Shown piece by piece: positions 6,823 to 16,400 of a DNA stretch of 64,000 nucleotides. The stretch's first letter is position 1. The number at the start of each line of letters is the position of its first letter. The notes below the pieces were generated by a model. It had not been told where the DNA came from, ran no database searches, and saw only the letters and a list, made by a program, of their open reading frames with translations. Source of the DNA: Pseudomonas sp. SCB32 (GTDB taxonomy: Bacteria > Pseudomonadota > Gammaproteobacteria > Pseudomonadales > Pseudomonadaceae); the NCBI RefSeq assembly GCF_009189165.1, contig NZ_CP045118.1, forward strand, positions 3,348,001 through 3,412,000, in the 5' to 3' direction. Position numbers and translations under genes: made by a program.

Positions 6823-8094
6823 ATGAGTGGCTACAACGCAGTTCTGGCAAGAAATACCGACAAGGCCCCGCAAGGCTTAGGCCCCTATTCCCAAACCGTC
6901 GCCTTCTCCCACTACAACAACCTTTCCGCGCAGTTACCGGTCGACCCGAGTACCGGAAAGCTGGTGGCCGGTGGCGCCAAGGAACAAGCCGAACAGTGCT
7001 TCAGGAACCTCAAGGCCGTCGTCGAAGGCATCGGCCACACCCTGAATGACACCGTCCGCATCTCCATCTTCCTGACCGACATCGCCGACGCCGAAACCGT
7101 CGCCAAAGTGCACGCGGCCTTCTTCCCGAACTACCTGCCGACGCTCACCACCGTCGCCGTGGCGGCACTGCCTCTGGGCGCCCAGGTGCAGGTCGAAGCG
7201 CTCATCACCTGCGGCGAGGGCACCATCCCCAACGCCCCGCAGGCCGGCGACCTGATCAAGGTCGAACGCAACGCCGAGCGCGCGCCGCTGAGCCCGCTGT
7301 CCACCCAGTCCGTCGCCTTCTCCCACTACAACAACCTCAGCGCCCAGCTGCCCATCGACCCGAGGACGGGGAAACTGGTCGCCGGTGGCGTCAAGGAACA
7401 GGCCGCGCAGTGCCTGCGCAACATCAAGACTATCCTGGAAGGCATCGACGTCCCCTTCGATGACATCGTCCGGATCACCGTCTTCGTGAAGAACCTCGCC
7501 GACATCGAAGCGGTCAACCAGGTCTACACCACCTTCTTCCCCGACTCGGCCATCGCCCGCGCCGTCGGCTACCTGCCGGCACGTACTGTCGTGCAGGCAA
7601 AAGCCCTGCCGATGGATGCCCTGGTGCAGATCGAAGCCGTGGTCTCCCACGGTGACGGCACGCCCCCACAAGCGGTCGAAGACCGCCACGGCATCGTCAT
7701 CAAGGCCCACAACACCGACGCCGCGCCGAAGTGCCCCTACTCCACCCAGACCGTCGCCTTCTCCCACTACAACCACATCTCCGCCCAGCTGCCGCTGGAC
7801 GCCAGGACCGGTGAGCGGGTGGCAGGCGGCATCAAGGAGCAGGCCGGCCAGTGCTTCAGGAACCTCAAGGCCATCGTCGAAAGCATCCGCCACGCCATGG
7901 GCGACGTGGTCAAGGTCAACGTCTTCCTGAAGAACATCGACGACATCGCGGCGCTCGATGAGGTGTACGCCACCTACTTCCCCGGCGGCGTTCCCGCCCG
8001 CAGGACAGTGGGCGTAGCGGCGCTGCCCAAAGGCGCGCTGATCCAGATCGACGCCGTGGTCGCCAACGCCGAGGGCACGCCTCCGGCCGCGTGA
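6823..8094 (+). CDS. Protein of three tandem RidA (YjgF/UK114) domains
   Basis: A 423-residue protein made of three RidA-type domains: about 1-135, 146-277 and 292-415. RidA is normally a single 130-residue domain that forms trimers and hydrolyses reactive enamine/imine intermediates, so this gene could encode a covalent trimer. Each repeat has the block VAFSHYNxxSAQLPxD and an LP-x4-VQxE type end. The arginine that binds the substrate carboxylate in RidA is present in domains 2 (PART, Arg254) and 3 (PARR, Arg393) but is Leu108 in domain 1 (PTLT). GPYSQ is kept only in domain 1; domains 2 and 3 have SPLSTQ and CPYSTQ. The ATG at 6823 follows GGGAG; the frame open to 6745 lacks a ribosome site. 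A terminator-like hairpin follows. Substrate unknown. Confidence 0.85.
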   Translation: MSGYNAVLARNTDKAPQGLGPYSQTVAFSHYNNLSAQLPVDPSTGKLVAGGAKEQAEQCFRNLKAVVEGIGHTLNDTVRISIFLTDIADAETVAKVHAAFFPNYLPTLTTVAVAALPLGAQVQVEALITCGEGTIPNAPQAGDLIKVERNAERAPLSPLSTQSVAFSHYNNLSAQLPIDPRTGKLVAGGVKEQAAQCLRNIKTILEGIDVPFDDIVRITVFVKNLADIEAVNQVYTTFFPDSAIARAVGYLPARTVVQAKALPMDALVQIEAVVSHGDGTPPQAVEDRHGIVIKAHNTDAAPKCPYSTQTVAFSHYNHISAQLPLDARTGERVAGGIKEQAGQCFRNLKAIVESIRHAMGDVVKVNVFLKNIDDIAALDEVYATYFPGGVPARRTVGVAALPKGALIQIDAVVANAEGTPPAA

Positions 8095-8102
8095 CCAACA
8101 AA

Positions 8103-8131
8103 AAGGGGCAGTCCTCTCCAGCCTGCCCCTT
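8103..8131 (+). terminator. Terminator-like hairpin after the triple RidA gene
   Basis: AAGGGGCAG (8103-8111) pairs with CTGCCCCTT (8123-8131), a 9-bp stem. The trailing T-run is weak. Confidence 0.6.
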
Positions 8132-8140
8132 CCACCAGCT

Positions 8141-8163
8141 GTAGGAGCGGGCCATGCCCGCGA
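8141..8163. repeat. REP-type hairpin GTAGGAGCGGGCCATGCCCGCG
   Basis: Classic pseudomonad element: GCGGGC-CAT-GCCCGC stem preceded by GTAGGA. Other copies lie at 35875, 35955, 37110, 37306, 40233, 49971, 55923, 60249, 60298 and 60950. Confidence 0.8.
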
Positions 8164-8199
8164 ACAGCGCCGACAGGCGCTCTCCAGGAAGCTCCCCAC

Positions 8200-8673
8200 C
8201 TACTCCCGCCGCCACCATCTCCCTCGCCACTCTTCCCGCATCAACCTCGGCACCTCCCCCATCGGCACCCACAACTCCCCCTGCCAATCCAGCACTGCAA
8301 TTGGCCGACCCTCGCCCTTCGCCTGCATCCGCTTCGGCAGACCCGCCGCCACCCTGCCCTGATCCCTGAGAGTCGGCAGCACATGGCCGGTGAGCCACAT
8401 CCGCAATTGCCGATGCTCCGGATCACGGAATCGCTGCAGCACATGCAAAGCGCCGTAGTCACTGACCAGCAGCACGACCTCCTCGCCGCCACCCGTCACT
8501 AGGCGCGCCTCGCGAAAGAGATCCTCATCCATTCGAAGAACATAAGCATCGACCCGCTCGCGGATCAGATAACCCAACTCACGGGCGACCAACCAGGGCT
8601 GGTTGTCGATCAACACGCCGCGCAGGGAACGGTTGTAGCGGTGGAATACGGTGGGAATGTAGATGTCGTCCAT
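8200..8673 (-). CDS. Bro-N (antirepressor-like) domain protein
   Basis: A 157-residue protein. The segment with PWLVARELGYLIRERVDAY, EDLFREARLVTGGGEEVVLLVSDYGALHVLQRFRDPEHRQLRMWLTGHVLPTLRDQG follows the pattern of the BRO family N-terminal domain: an ARxLGY helix, an SDxGxLxVL-type strand-helix and a WLTxxVLPxLR end. These domains occur in phage antirepressors and as solitary chromosomal proteins in Pseudomonas. The C-terminus has an Arg/Trp-rich tail (REEWRGRWWRRE). It begins the accessory block. Function is probably DNA binding; the target is not known. Confidence 0.65.
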   Translation of the reverse strand: MDDIYIPTVFHRYNRSLRGVLIDNQPWLVARELGYLIRERVDAYVLRMDEDLFREARLVTGGGEEVVLLVSDYGALHVLQRFRDPEHRQLRMWLTGHVLPTLRDQGRVAAGLPKRMQAKGEGRPIAVLDWQGELWVPMGEVPRLMREEWRGRWWRRE

Positions 8674-8736
8674 GTGCTTTTCCTAGGTAGTTTCGAGAAA
8701 CCACCGCCCTGATCGTCGCCAAACGATTAGGGATCG

Positions 8737-8757
8737 AAAAGGGGACAGATTTATTTT
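8737..8757 (+). repeat. AAAGGGGACAGATTTATTTT motif, copy 1
   Basis: Identical over 20 bases, and in the same orientation, to 10204-10223. The two copies bracket a 1.45-kb AT-richer segment with one gene. I remember GGGGACAGATTTATTTT as a sequence often found beside Y1/IS200-like (RAYT) transposase genes, but no transposase is present here. Confidence 0.65.
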
Positions 8758-8851
8758 ATCCCTCCAACTCACGAGTCACTCCAGGGAAAAACAAACAACC
8801 CTCTTCCTCGCTTATTTACACTTGAGCTTCAGCCAACTCAAATCTGAAGCA

Positions 8852-9763
8852 CTACTTCTGGGGGAATACCCCAAGGAGCATCTTCGCCGCCGCTGCCTCG
8901 GGCTTAGGGCACGGCGCTTGCCATCTATAGAGTATCGTGCTCTCGGCAAGGAGCTGTGAAGGCTCCCGGGTCTCAAGAGCAACCCGAAATCTATCAATCA
9001 CCGTACCTGCCTGTTCAATAGGAGGAATACTATTCACACGAATAATATAATTGGAGGCCGGCTTTTCTATATCTACAATTTTAATCTCCCTGCCAGCCAA
9101 CTCGTATCGCTTTAACTCTGGCAGGCAGACTCTTGCGTTCGGAACCGCTCCATTCTTGCAATGCGGGTAGCTTAAGCCGTCCCTGTATTTCCAATCAATA
9201 AAGTCAAGACTCAGACCATTGCACGATGAGTCCTTGGGGCGAGCCAGACATTCGGCCAATTTAATGTAAAGCTCAAGCTTTTCCGAGCCATCGGAATCGT
9301 CATCGACAAAAACATTTCTTGGCGGCTCAACATTGAGGGTTTTTAGTATTTTTGTAGCTTGAGGGGTGTATTGCTCACACAGACTCATATATTCATTCTC
9401 AACTGCTTTTCGACGCATACTTTGGAGTCTGGAGAGAAATGGGTCTACATACAAGGCATAAAGCAGATTCAGTGCAATCCATACGGGAAGGCTCAGTCGA
9501 ATCACCCATATCACGTATCTGGCCGTTGATCCTGGGCCCGCTTTTATGAATACAGTGGTCGTACATGCGATAAACCAGATCACCACCCACAACGCCAGCA
9601 TCAGGAAATCTGCAGCCATGCCCTCGCCGCCCATGGCGAGCGCATTGTGAGGCGTGCTCAACAGGGCTCCGCTAATGGCCGGGAGGAGCAGACGGGATAC
9701 TGATAGGTAGCGCAGCCTTGCATTGGTTTCAGGACGGGAGTTCCTTTCGTCTAAAAGCTTCAC
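8852..9763 (-). CDS. Unknown membrane-anchored protein
   Basis: I do not recognise this protein. The GTG at 9763 has GGAGG eight bases upstream and gives 303 residues; a longer frame from a TTG at 9826 lacks such a site. Two clear membrane helices lie near residues 53-75 (LMLALWVVIWFIACTTTVFI) and 85-108 (VIWVIRLSLPVWIALNLLYA), with a weaker hydrophobic stretch before them. The remaining 190 residues are hydrophilic, contain several Cys (LCEQY, ECLARP, HCKNG, RVCLPE) and are probably one soluble domain. GC content is clearly lower than in flanking core genes. It stands alone between two copies of a 20-bp motif, suggesting horizontal acquisition. Confidence 0.65.
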   Translation of the reverse strand: MKLLDERNSRPETNARLRYLSVSRLLLPAISGALLSTPHNALAMGGEGMAADFLMLALWVVIWFIACTTTVFIKAGPGSTARYVIWVIRLSLPVWIALNLLYALYVDPFLSRLQSMRRKAVENEYMSLCEQYTPQATKILKTLNVEPPRNVFVDDDSDGSEKLELYIKLAECLARPKDSSCNGLSLDFIDWKYRDGLSYPHCKNGAVPNARVCLPELKRYELAGREIKIVDIEKPASNYIIRVNSIPPIEQAGTVIDRFRVALETREPSQLLAESTILYRWQAPCPKPEAAAAKMLLGVFPQK

Positions 9764-10298
9764 AGTGGCCGCCTCCAGTTCCCAAGGCAACAAGAGGACA
9801 AAGACAAAGGAAGAATGGGCAAACAAGTCAATGCTTGAGAAAGTCGATCTATTACATGCCGCCTAAAGCAAACCCTGCGGCCCACGGTACTCGAGTCGGC
9901 ATTCTGGGCTTCCAGCGACCATGGTGATGCGGGCACAAAACTCAAAACGCTGATCCGGAGCAACATTTCATCATCCCTAATGAACGCATGACTCTGAGTA
10001 ACCCACGCAAGGTGCGTGGCATATTCATCACTCTAGCAGCATCGAATGGCTCTAAAGCAAATGGACTAAAAAAGCCCGCCCCCTTTCCACTCAAGCAAGC
10101 CCCCTGCCCCAAAGGCCACACGGCGCAGGCCCACGGGGTCACCAACAACGCCCGCCCTTGCCTCTCAAACTCCTAGCAAAAAGGGGACTAGCAAAAAGAG
10201 CAGAAAGGGGACAGATTTATTTTCCACTCCAAATCTAACGGCCAACCAGACCCAGGACACCTAACCCCAAGATCATTTGTATTCATCACAATCAAAAA
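9764..10298. other. AT-richer gap with motif copy 2
   Basis: No gene I would support. AAAGGGGACAGATTTATTTT recurs at 10204-10223, preceded by a broken copy (AAAAAGGGGACTAGC near 10180). A 62-codon frame at 9988-10176 has no ribosome site and no family look. Confidence 0.55.
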
Positions 10299-10333
10299 CA
10301 AAAAGCCCTCCCAATTTCCTGGAAGGGCTTTTT
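10299..10333 (-). terminator. Rho-independent terminator of the VapA-like gene
   Basis: On the minus strand AGCCCTTCC and GGGAGGGCT form a stem followed by TTTTTGTTTTTG. It lies just past the stop codon of the gene at 10350-10790. A-runs on the other side could make it bidirectional. Confidence 0.8.
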
Positions 10334-10349
10334 CTATTGCCGCCTTGAA

Positions 10350-10790
10350 TCAACTCCAGCTGCCAGTACCGCCTCCAGTACCAGGCGACACGCTCAATGC
10401 GCCAGCCTGGAAGGTGCCAAGGAAGTTACTGTGACTGTCGAAGAAGTTTACGGTGAAGTAAACTCCTGAGTCGATAAACTGGAAGGAGTGTGTATCACGA
10501 TACAGGCGATTGATATCGTCCGTATACACATCCCCCCAGGAGCCTCCGCCACCAGGAAGCCCAATCCCGCCGGCGTGCCCTCTGAAGGTTTTCCCGCCCG
10601 TCACACTGACGGTGATCTGCTGATAGAAAATAAATGAGGCGATTGTGCCGTTGGCAGCGTACTTCTGGGAAGCAGCTTTAATTCCGTGAACCGCACTATC
10701 CAGAAGCGTCTTGTCTGCGTACAGATCTTTCATTGTCTTATGAAAGTCGCTTGCAATTAACTCCCTGTCGAGCTTTACGATGTCATTCAT
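10350..10790 (-). CDS. VapA-like (R. equi virulence-associated protein family) protein
   Basis: A 146-residue protein whose C-terminal 90 residues follow the Rhodococcus equi VapA/VapB/VapD pattern as I remember it (Pfam R_equi_Vir): a GGKTFRGHAGGIGLPGGG stretch at 65-82, SWGDVYTDDINRLYRDT (84-100), SFQF (102-105), VYFTVNFFDSHSNFLGTFQA (110-129) and a final GGGTGSW. In the known family this part is an eight-stranded beta barrel. VapA is secreted and alters phagolysosomes; this protein has no signal peptide and a short helical N-terminus instead, so it may act in the cytoplasm or leave by another route. GGAG lies seven bases before the ATG and a strong terminator follows, so it is a single-gene unit. 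It sits in the accessory block and is probably horizontally acquired. Confidence 0.72.
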   Translation of the reverse strand: MNDIVKLDRELIASDFHKTMKDLYADKTLLDSAVHGIKAASQKYAANGTIASFIFYQQITVSVTGGKTFRGHAGGIGLPGGGGSWGDVYTDDINRLYRDTHSFQFIDSGVYFTVNFFDSHSNFLGTFQAGALSVSPGTGGGTGSWS

Positions 10791-11320
10791 GACAAATCTC
10801 CATTTCCCTAGAGGCGATGTTGCATTGACGCCGAAACTACGGCGCCCTCTGAGGGTAGATCAGCCCTCCCCCTGCGCAAGGAGCTCTCGACTTTTCCAAC
10901 GGTATACTTTGTTATTTAGTACGTAACGTTGCGCTATAACGTGCAAGGATTCTAAAAATTCCTTTTTAACTCCAATTTCGGCCTGCAGGTTACGAATGGA
11001 CTTTCGAAATAAGCCCGCTCCTCTTAACAGCCATTATTAATTTCTTGGCTCGCCCCCGGCCCATCCCGCCAGTCCCGGACCGCGCCCATCCTGATGGGAG
11101 CGAAAAAGGGGACCGGTTGAGTCCACAGTCAGAAACTGCCCCTTGGCTCGAACACCGGGGCGTTTGCCTCATCATCCGGCAACGTGAAAACCTAGCGATC
11201 AAGTGTCCCACTGCGGGGAGAGCGGTAGGCGAGGCAGTCGTGCTGCAACAGATCAGCCGCGCCCCGCCTGATCGCTTTCACTCAGGTGTTCATCGGCACG
11301 GATGAACGCCCCTCTCCACT
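10791..11320. other. Intergenic region at the right edge of the accessory block
   Basis: No supported gene. The first 250 bp are AT-richer and should hold the VapA-like gene promoter. AAAAAGGGGACCGG at 11104 resembles the start of the motif at 8737 and 10204. CCCCTCTCCACTTCAGGGAG at 11300 is a common pseudomonad hairpin and marks the return to core sequence. Confidence 0.45.
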
Positions 11321-13477
11321 TCAGGGAGAGCGGCTGGGAGTGAGGGCCGCTTCTTGCAAAGCGCGCCAGTCCACTACAAGAGGAAAGGCCCCAGCCTCGG
11401 CCACGGGCAGCCCCGGCGCCACCAGGAAACCCTGCATGTAGGTGCAGCCATGCTCCAGCAGCCAGTCGCGCTGGGCTGCGGTTTCCACACCTTCGGCGAT
11501 GACTTCCAGGCCCAGGTGGCGGCTGAGGTCGATGATGGTGCTGACCACCGCGGCATCGCGCCGCGATTCCAGCATGTTGGAGATGAACAGGCGGTCGATC
11601 TTCAGGGTGTCCAGCTCGAAATGGCGCAGGTAGGCCAGGGACGAATAGCCGGTGCCGAAGTCGTCGATGGCGATGCGCACGCCCAGGGCGCGCAGTTGCC
11701 GGAGCTGTTCGCGGGTCATCTCCAGGTCCTGCATCAGTGCGCTTTCGGTGACCTCCACTTCCAGTTGCGCGGGCCGCAGGCTGAAGTTGTCCAGCACCCG
11801 CCGCAGGTCTTCCACCAGTTGCGGCATGCCGAACTGCAGCGGGCAGACGTTGAGGCTAACCACCAGGTCGTCGCCGAAGCCCTGTCTCCAGGCACTGCAC
11901 TGGCTGGCCCCCTCCCGCAGCACCCAGTCGCCCAGGCGGTTGATCAGGCGGGTTTCCTCCAGCAGCGGAATGAACACATTGGGCGCCACCGTGCCGGCCA
12001 CCCGGTGTTCCCAGCGCAGCAGCGCCTCGAAGCCGCGCAGGCGGCCGGTCTCGAGGTGGATCTGGGGCTGGTAAACCAGATGAAAGTCGTTTTGCTCGAT
12101 GGCATTGCGCAGGCTCTCTTCCAGCATCAACCGGGAGCGGGCGCGGCCGTTCATTTCCGGCGAGTAGAAGCGGTACTGCTGGCGGCCGGCGCGCTTGGCC
12201 TCGTACATGGCGATATCCGCCGCGCGCAACAGGCCGTCCACACCCTGTCCGCACTCGGGGAAGCTGGCGATGCCGACGCTGGCGCCAATAGTGACATCGA
12301 TGCCGTCGATGCGATGGCGCACCGAAACCATCTCGATCAGCTTCTCCGCCACCCGCGCGGCGTCTTCGGGGTGGTCGAGGCTGTCGAGCAGCGCAGTGAA
12401 CTCGTCGCCACCCATACGCGCCAGGATGTCGTAGGGGCGCAGGCAGCTCTTCAGCTGTTCCGCTACCCGCCGCAGCACACGGTCGCCAGCCTCGTGGCCG
12501 AGGGAATCGTTGATCAGCTTGAAGCCGTCCAGGTCCAGGTAGAGCACCGCCATGCGCTTGCCATTGCGCTCGACGCGAGCCAGGGAGGCGTCCAGCGCCT
12601 TGTGGAAGCCGCGGCGGTTGAGCAGCCCAGTGAGGGCATCGGTGATGGCCTGGGATTCCAGTTGCGCGTGGAGCTGGTGCACCACCGACATATCCAGGAC
12701 GATGACCACCATGGAGCGTTGCAGCCGTGGCAGGGGCGACGACGACAGCGCCACCGGCAGGCACTCGCCGCTCATGGTTTTGAGACTGGCATCGTGCAGG
12801 CGGTAGGTCTCGTTCCGCTTCCAGTGGCAGTAGAAATCCGACAGCTTCCACTCGCCGCTCATCTCCGGGTGGGCGATCAGGTTCAGCAGCGGCTTGCCCT
12901 CCAGATCCCCCACCGAGCCCTGGAACATATGCGCCGAGGCCGGGTTGGCAAAGCTGATGAGGCCGTCCTCGCCGACCACCAGGATGCCTTCGGCGGCGTT
13001 CTCCAGCAGCGAGGCGTTGAAGGCGCGGGCGCTGTCCAGTTGCTTGCTGAGTTGCAGCAGGTCGCGCCGGTTGCGTTCATGGGCCAGCAGGGACTGGATC
13101 TTGAGGCGCAGCACCTCGGGGTCGAAGGGCTTGAGGATGAAATCCACCGCCCCGGACGAATAGCCGTGCAGCACGGCATCATGGGTGTGGGCGATGGCGG
13201 AAATGAAGATGATCGGTGTATAGCGGGTCAACGGACTGCTGCGCATCAGCCGCGCCACCTCGAAACCGTCCATGCGCGGCATCTGCACATCCAGCAGCAC
13301 CAGGCCGACCTCCTCCTCCAGCAGGCATTTCAGCGCCGCCTCGCCGGAATCCACTGTACGCACCTGCCATTCACCGTCGTCCAGCAACGCTTCCATGGCG
13401 ATGAGGTTTTCCTGGCGGTCATCCACCACCAGCAGGGTGTCGGCCGCAGGGGCCTCCTTAAGCTGCAGGTGCGCCAT
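11321..13477 (-). CDS. Response regulator with PAS, GGDEF and EAL domains
   Basis: A 718-residue cyclic-di-GMP protein. An N-terminal receiver (LLVVDDRQENLIAMEALL, VLLDVQMPRMDG) is followed by a PAS domain near 150-270, a GGDEF domain with intact GGDEF at 356-360 and an inhibitory-site RPYD at 347-350, and an EAL domain with intact EAL at 484-486 and DDFGTGYSSL further on. Both synthesis and hydrolysis of c-di-GMP therefore look possible. Its start overlaps the end of the upstream hybrid kinase by 20 bp, so the two are translationally linked and the kinase is the likely phosphodonor. GGGAG precedes the ATG. The protein should be cytoplasmic. Confidence 0.93.
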   Translation of the reverse strand: MAHLQLKEAPAADTLLVVDDRQENLIAMEALLDDGEWQVRTVDSGEAALKCLLEEEVGLVLLDVQMPRMDGFEVARLMRSSPLTRYTPIIFISAIAHTHDAVLHGYSSGAVDFILKPFDPEVLRLKIQSLLAHERNRRDLLQLSKQLDSARAFNASLLENAAEGILVVGEDGLISFANPASAHMFQGSVGDLEGKPLLNLIAHPEMSGEWKLSDFYCHWKRNETYRLHDASLKTMSGECLPVALSSSPLPRLQRSMVVIVLDMSVVHQLHAQLESQAITDALTGLLNRRGFHKALDASLARVERNGKRMAVLYLDLDGFKLINDSLGHEAGDRVLRRVAEQLKSCLRPYDILARMGGDEFTALLDSLDHPEDAARVAEKLIEMVSVRHRIDGIDVTIGASVGIASFPECGQGVDGLLRAADIAMYEAKRAGRQQYRFYSPEMNGRARSRLMLEESLRNAIEQNDFHLVYQPQIHLETGRLRGFEALLRWEHRVAGTVAPNVFIPLLEETRLINRLGDWVLREGASQCSAWRQGFGDDLVVSLNVCPLQFGMPQLVEDLRRVLDNFSLRPAQLEVEVTESALMQDLEMTREQLRQLRALGVRIAIDDFGTGYSSLAYLRHFELDTLKIDRLFISNMLESRRDAAVVSTIIDLSRHLGLEVIAEGVETAAQRDWLLEHGCTYMQGFLVAPGLPVAEAGAFPLVVDWRALQEAALTPSRSP

Positions 13478-16400
13478 GGCGAGCTCCCGGTTGTTCCAGC
13501 CAGCGGTAAAGCATGTCCAGCAATTCCTGGCGACTCACCGGTTTGGCCAGGTAATCGTCGGCGCCGGCGGTGATGCATTTCTCCCGGTCGCCCTTCATCG
13601 CATGGGCGGTCAGGGCGATGATCGGGATGCCGCAGCCGTGCTCCTGCTTGAGTATGCGGGTGGCGGTGTAGCCGTCCATGTTGGGCATGGCCATGTCCAT
13701 CAGGATCAGGTCGAAGGGTTCGCGCTGGAAGCAGTCGATGGCCTCCAGGCCGTCGCGGGCGGCGGTGACGTTCATGCCGGCTTCATCTAGCAGGGCGCTG
13801 AGGGCGTATATGTTGCGCACATCATCGTCCACCAGCAGCACGCGGCCGCCTTCCAGCGGGTCCGACCACGGGCTGGTCTGCGGCTCGTGCAGGCCGGCGA
13901 GGAATCCCTGGACCGCCGAACTGAGGTTCTTGAGGTCCCCGCCCGCCTTGCGCACCACCACCGCCGAATAGCGGCGCAAGCGTTGCAGGTTCTGCTGGTT
14001 GACGTCGACACCGGTGTTGATGACCACCCGCGAACCATTCAGAGGGCGTTCGCGGTGAAGGCTGTCGAGCAGCTCGAAACCATCCTGGTCAGGCAGATCG
14101 AGGTCGATCACCAGGGCGGAGAAATTGTTCTCCGCGTAGGCCTTGCGGGCACCGTCGCCATTGGCAATGGCCACTACCTTGAAGCCCAGTTGCTCCAAGT
14201 GCTCGCGATAGTGCTCCCGCTCCACGTCCACGTCCTCCACCAGCAATAGCTTGCGCTCCGCCGGCGGGCGGCCGCCGTCCAGGTCCTGGAACACTTGCTC
14301 CAGGTCCTCGCGGGCGATGGGCTTGACCAGGTAGCGGGTAGCTTCCTCGTTCCAGTCCTGGGGCTGGGGCACGCAGGAAATGATATTCACCGGGGTCGCG
14401 CGGTGGTTCGAATGGCTGCGCAAACGCCGGTAGATCTGCCAGCCACTGACGTCCGGCAGCAAGATGTCGAGGATGACGGCAGCGAAGCGCTCGTTCTGCA
14501 GCAACTCGATAGCCTGCTTGCCGCTGCGGCAGTGGACGCTGGAGAAGCCACGGGCCTGGGCTTCCTCGGCTATCACCGAGGCGAAGTTGACGTCGTCTTC
14601 GACGATCAGCACCGCCGGCCCCTGGCCGCCACGCACCGGTTGCGCGGGGGGCTCATCGGCCTTCGGCTGGCTCGCGGCCACCGCCACCGGCAGCCGGACG
14701 CTGAAGCGCGAACCCTGCCCCGGCACGCTTTCCAGGGTGATGGTGCCGTCCAGGGCAAGCACCAGCTGGCGGGTGATGGCGAGGCCCAGGCCGGTGCCGC
14801 CGAAGCGCCGGCTGGTGGAACCATCGATTTGCTGGAAGGCCTGGAAGATGCGCTCGTGCTGGTCCTCGGGGATGCCGACACCCGTATCGCGGACGACGAA
14901 GCACAACACTTCGCGCTCATCGATCGCCGCTGCCGCGTCCAGTTCCACGGACAGATCTACCTCGCCCTGATCGGTGAACTTGAGGGCGTTGGACAGCAGG
15001 TTGCGCAGGATCTGGTGCATGCGCACCCGGTCGCTATGGATAACCCTTGGCACGCCGGCCTGGACGTGGGTGGACAGGCGCAGGCCCTTGATCTCGGCCA
15101 TGGGCCGCAGGCTGCCGTCCAGCTCGGCAAGCATGTCCTGCACATTGAGTGGCTCCAGCTTGAGCTGCATACGCCCTGCCTCGACCTTGGCCAGGTCGAG
15201 CACGTCGTTGATCAATTGCAGCAGGTCACTGCCGGCGCGGTGGACGATATCGGCGTGGCGGGTCTGCTTCTCGGTGAGGTTGCCGGCCATGTTCTGCCGC
15301 AGCTGATCGCTGAGGATCAGGATGCTGTTCAGTGGCGTGCGCAGCTCATGGGACATGTTGGCGAGGAATTCCGACTTGTAGCGGTTGGCCAGCATCAGTT
15401 GCTCGGCCTGGTTACGCAGTCGCTGCTCGGCGGCCTTGCGCTCGCTGATGTCGATGATCACGGCCTGCACCAGCAGTTCGCGGCCGGCGCGGATCGGTGA
15501 CAGGCCCACCTCCATGGGGATCATGCGGCCGTCCCGATGCAGGCCGAACAACTCCCGGTTGCTGCCCATGCGCCGCTGCTCGGGCTTGCGCTGGAAGCTT
15601 TCGCGCAATGCCACATGGGCCTCGCGCAGGGCCTCGGGAAGGAGCATTTCCACGGAGGACTCGAGCAGGTCGTGACGGCTATAGCCAAACAGTTGCTCGG
15701 TCTGGCGATTGACCATGGCGATCCGACCACTGGCATCCACCAGGACGATGGCGTTGGGCGAGGCTTCGACCACCAGGCGGAAACGCTCCTCGGCGCTCTT
15801 GCGCGCCTGCAGGTCCACCAGGCTGAGCAGGTAGCGCTGGTCATTGACGTGGTTGAAGGTGCTCAGGCTGAAAGCCACGGCAACTCGCTCACCATCCTCC
15901 TGCAAGGCCTCGATCTCCGTCAGGGCGGCGGGAGCCTGCCGGGCCAATAGTTGCGGCAGGTCCACCAGGCTCGGCACGAACCGGCGCAGGTTCTGCCCCA
16001 CCAGGCTCTCCGCCTCGCAGGCGAACAGCTCTCCGGCGCGGGCATTGGCCATCTCGATGCGGCCATTCTCCCCGCAGGTCAGGGTGGCCACCGGCAGATG
16101 CTGCAGCAGCAGGCGGAAGCGCTCCTCGCGCTCGGTCAGTTCGGCGGTTGCGGACAGGCTGAGTTGCAGACTCCGCTCTCGCTGGTAGAGGTAGCCCCCG
16201 ACCAACAGGGACAGCAACAGCGCGGCAGACAGGCCGGTCCAGAGGCTGAAGGTGATGCGGTTGTTGCTCTGCATGGCCTCGTACTCGGCCGTGCTGCCCA
16301 CTCCCAGGGCCCAGGTGCGGCCGAACAGCTTCAGTTCCTCGACCTGGTGGAAGCGTGGCTGGTGACCTGTGTCGGATACCTGCAGCATGGGCTCGGAACT

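Noticed and set aside
9988..10176. 62-codon frame MTLSNPRKVRG
   Set aside because: No ribosome site, no recognised family and it ends near broken motif copies; treated as chance.
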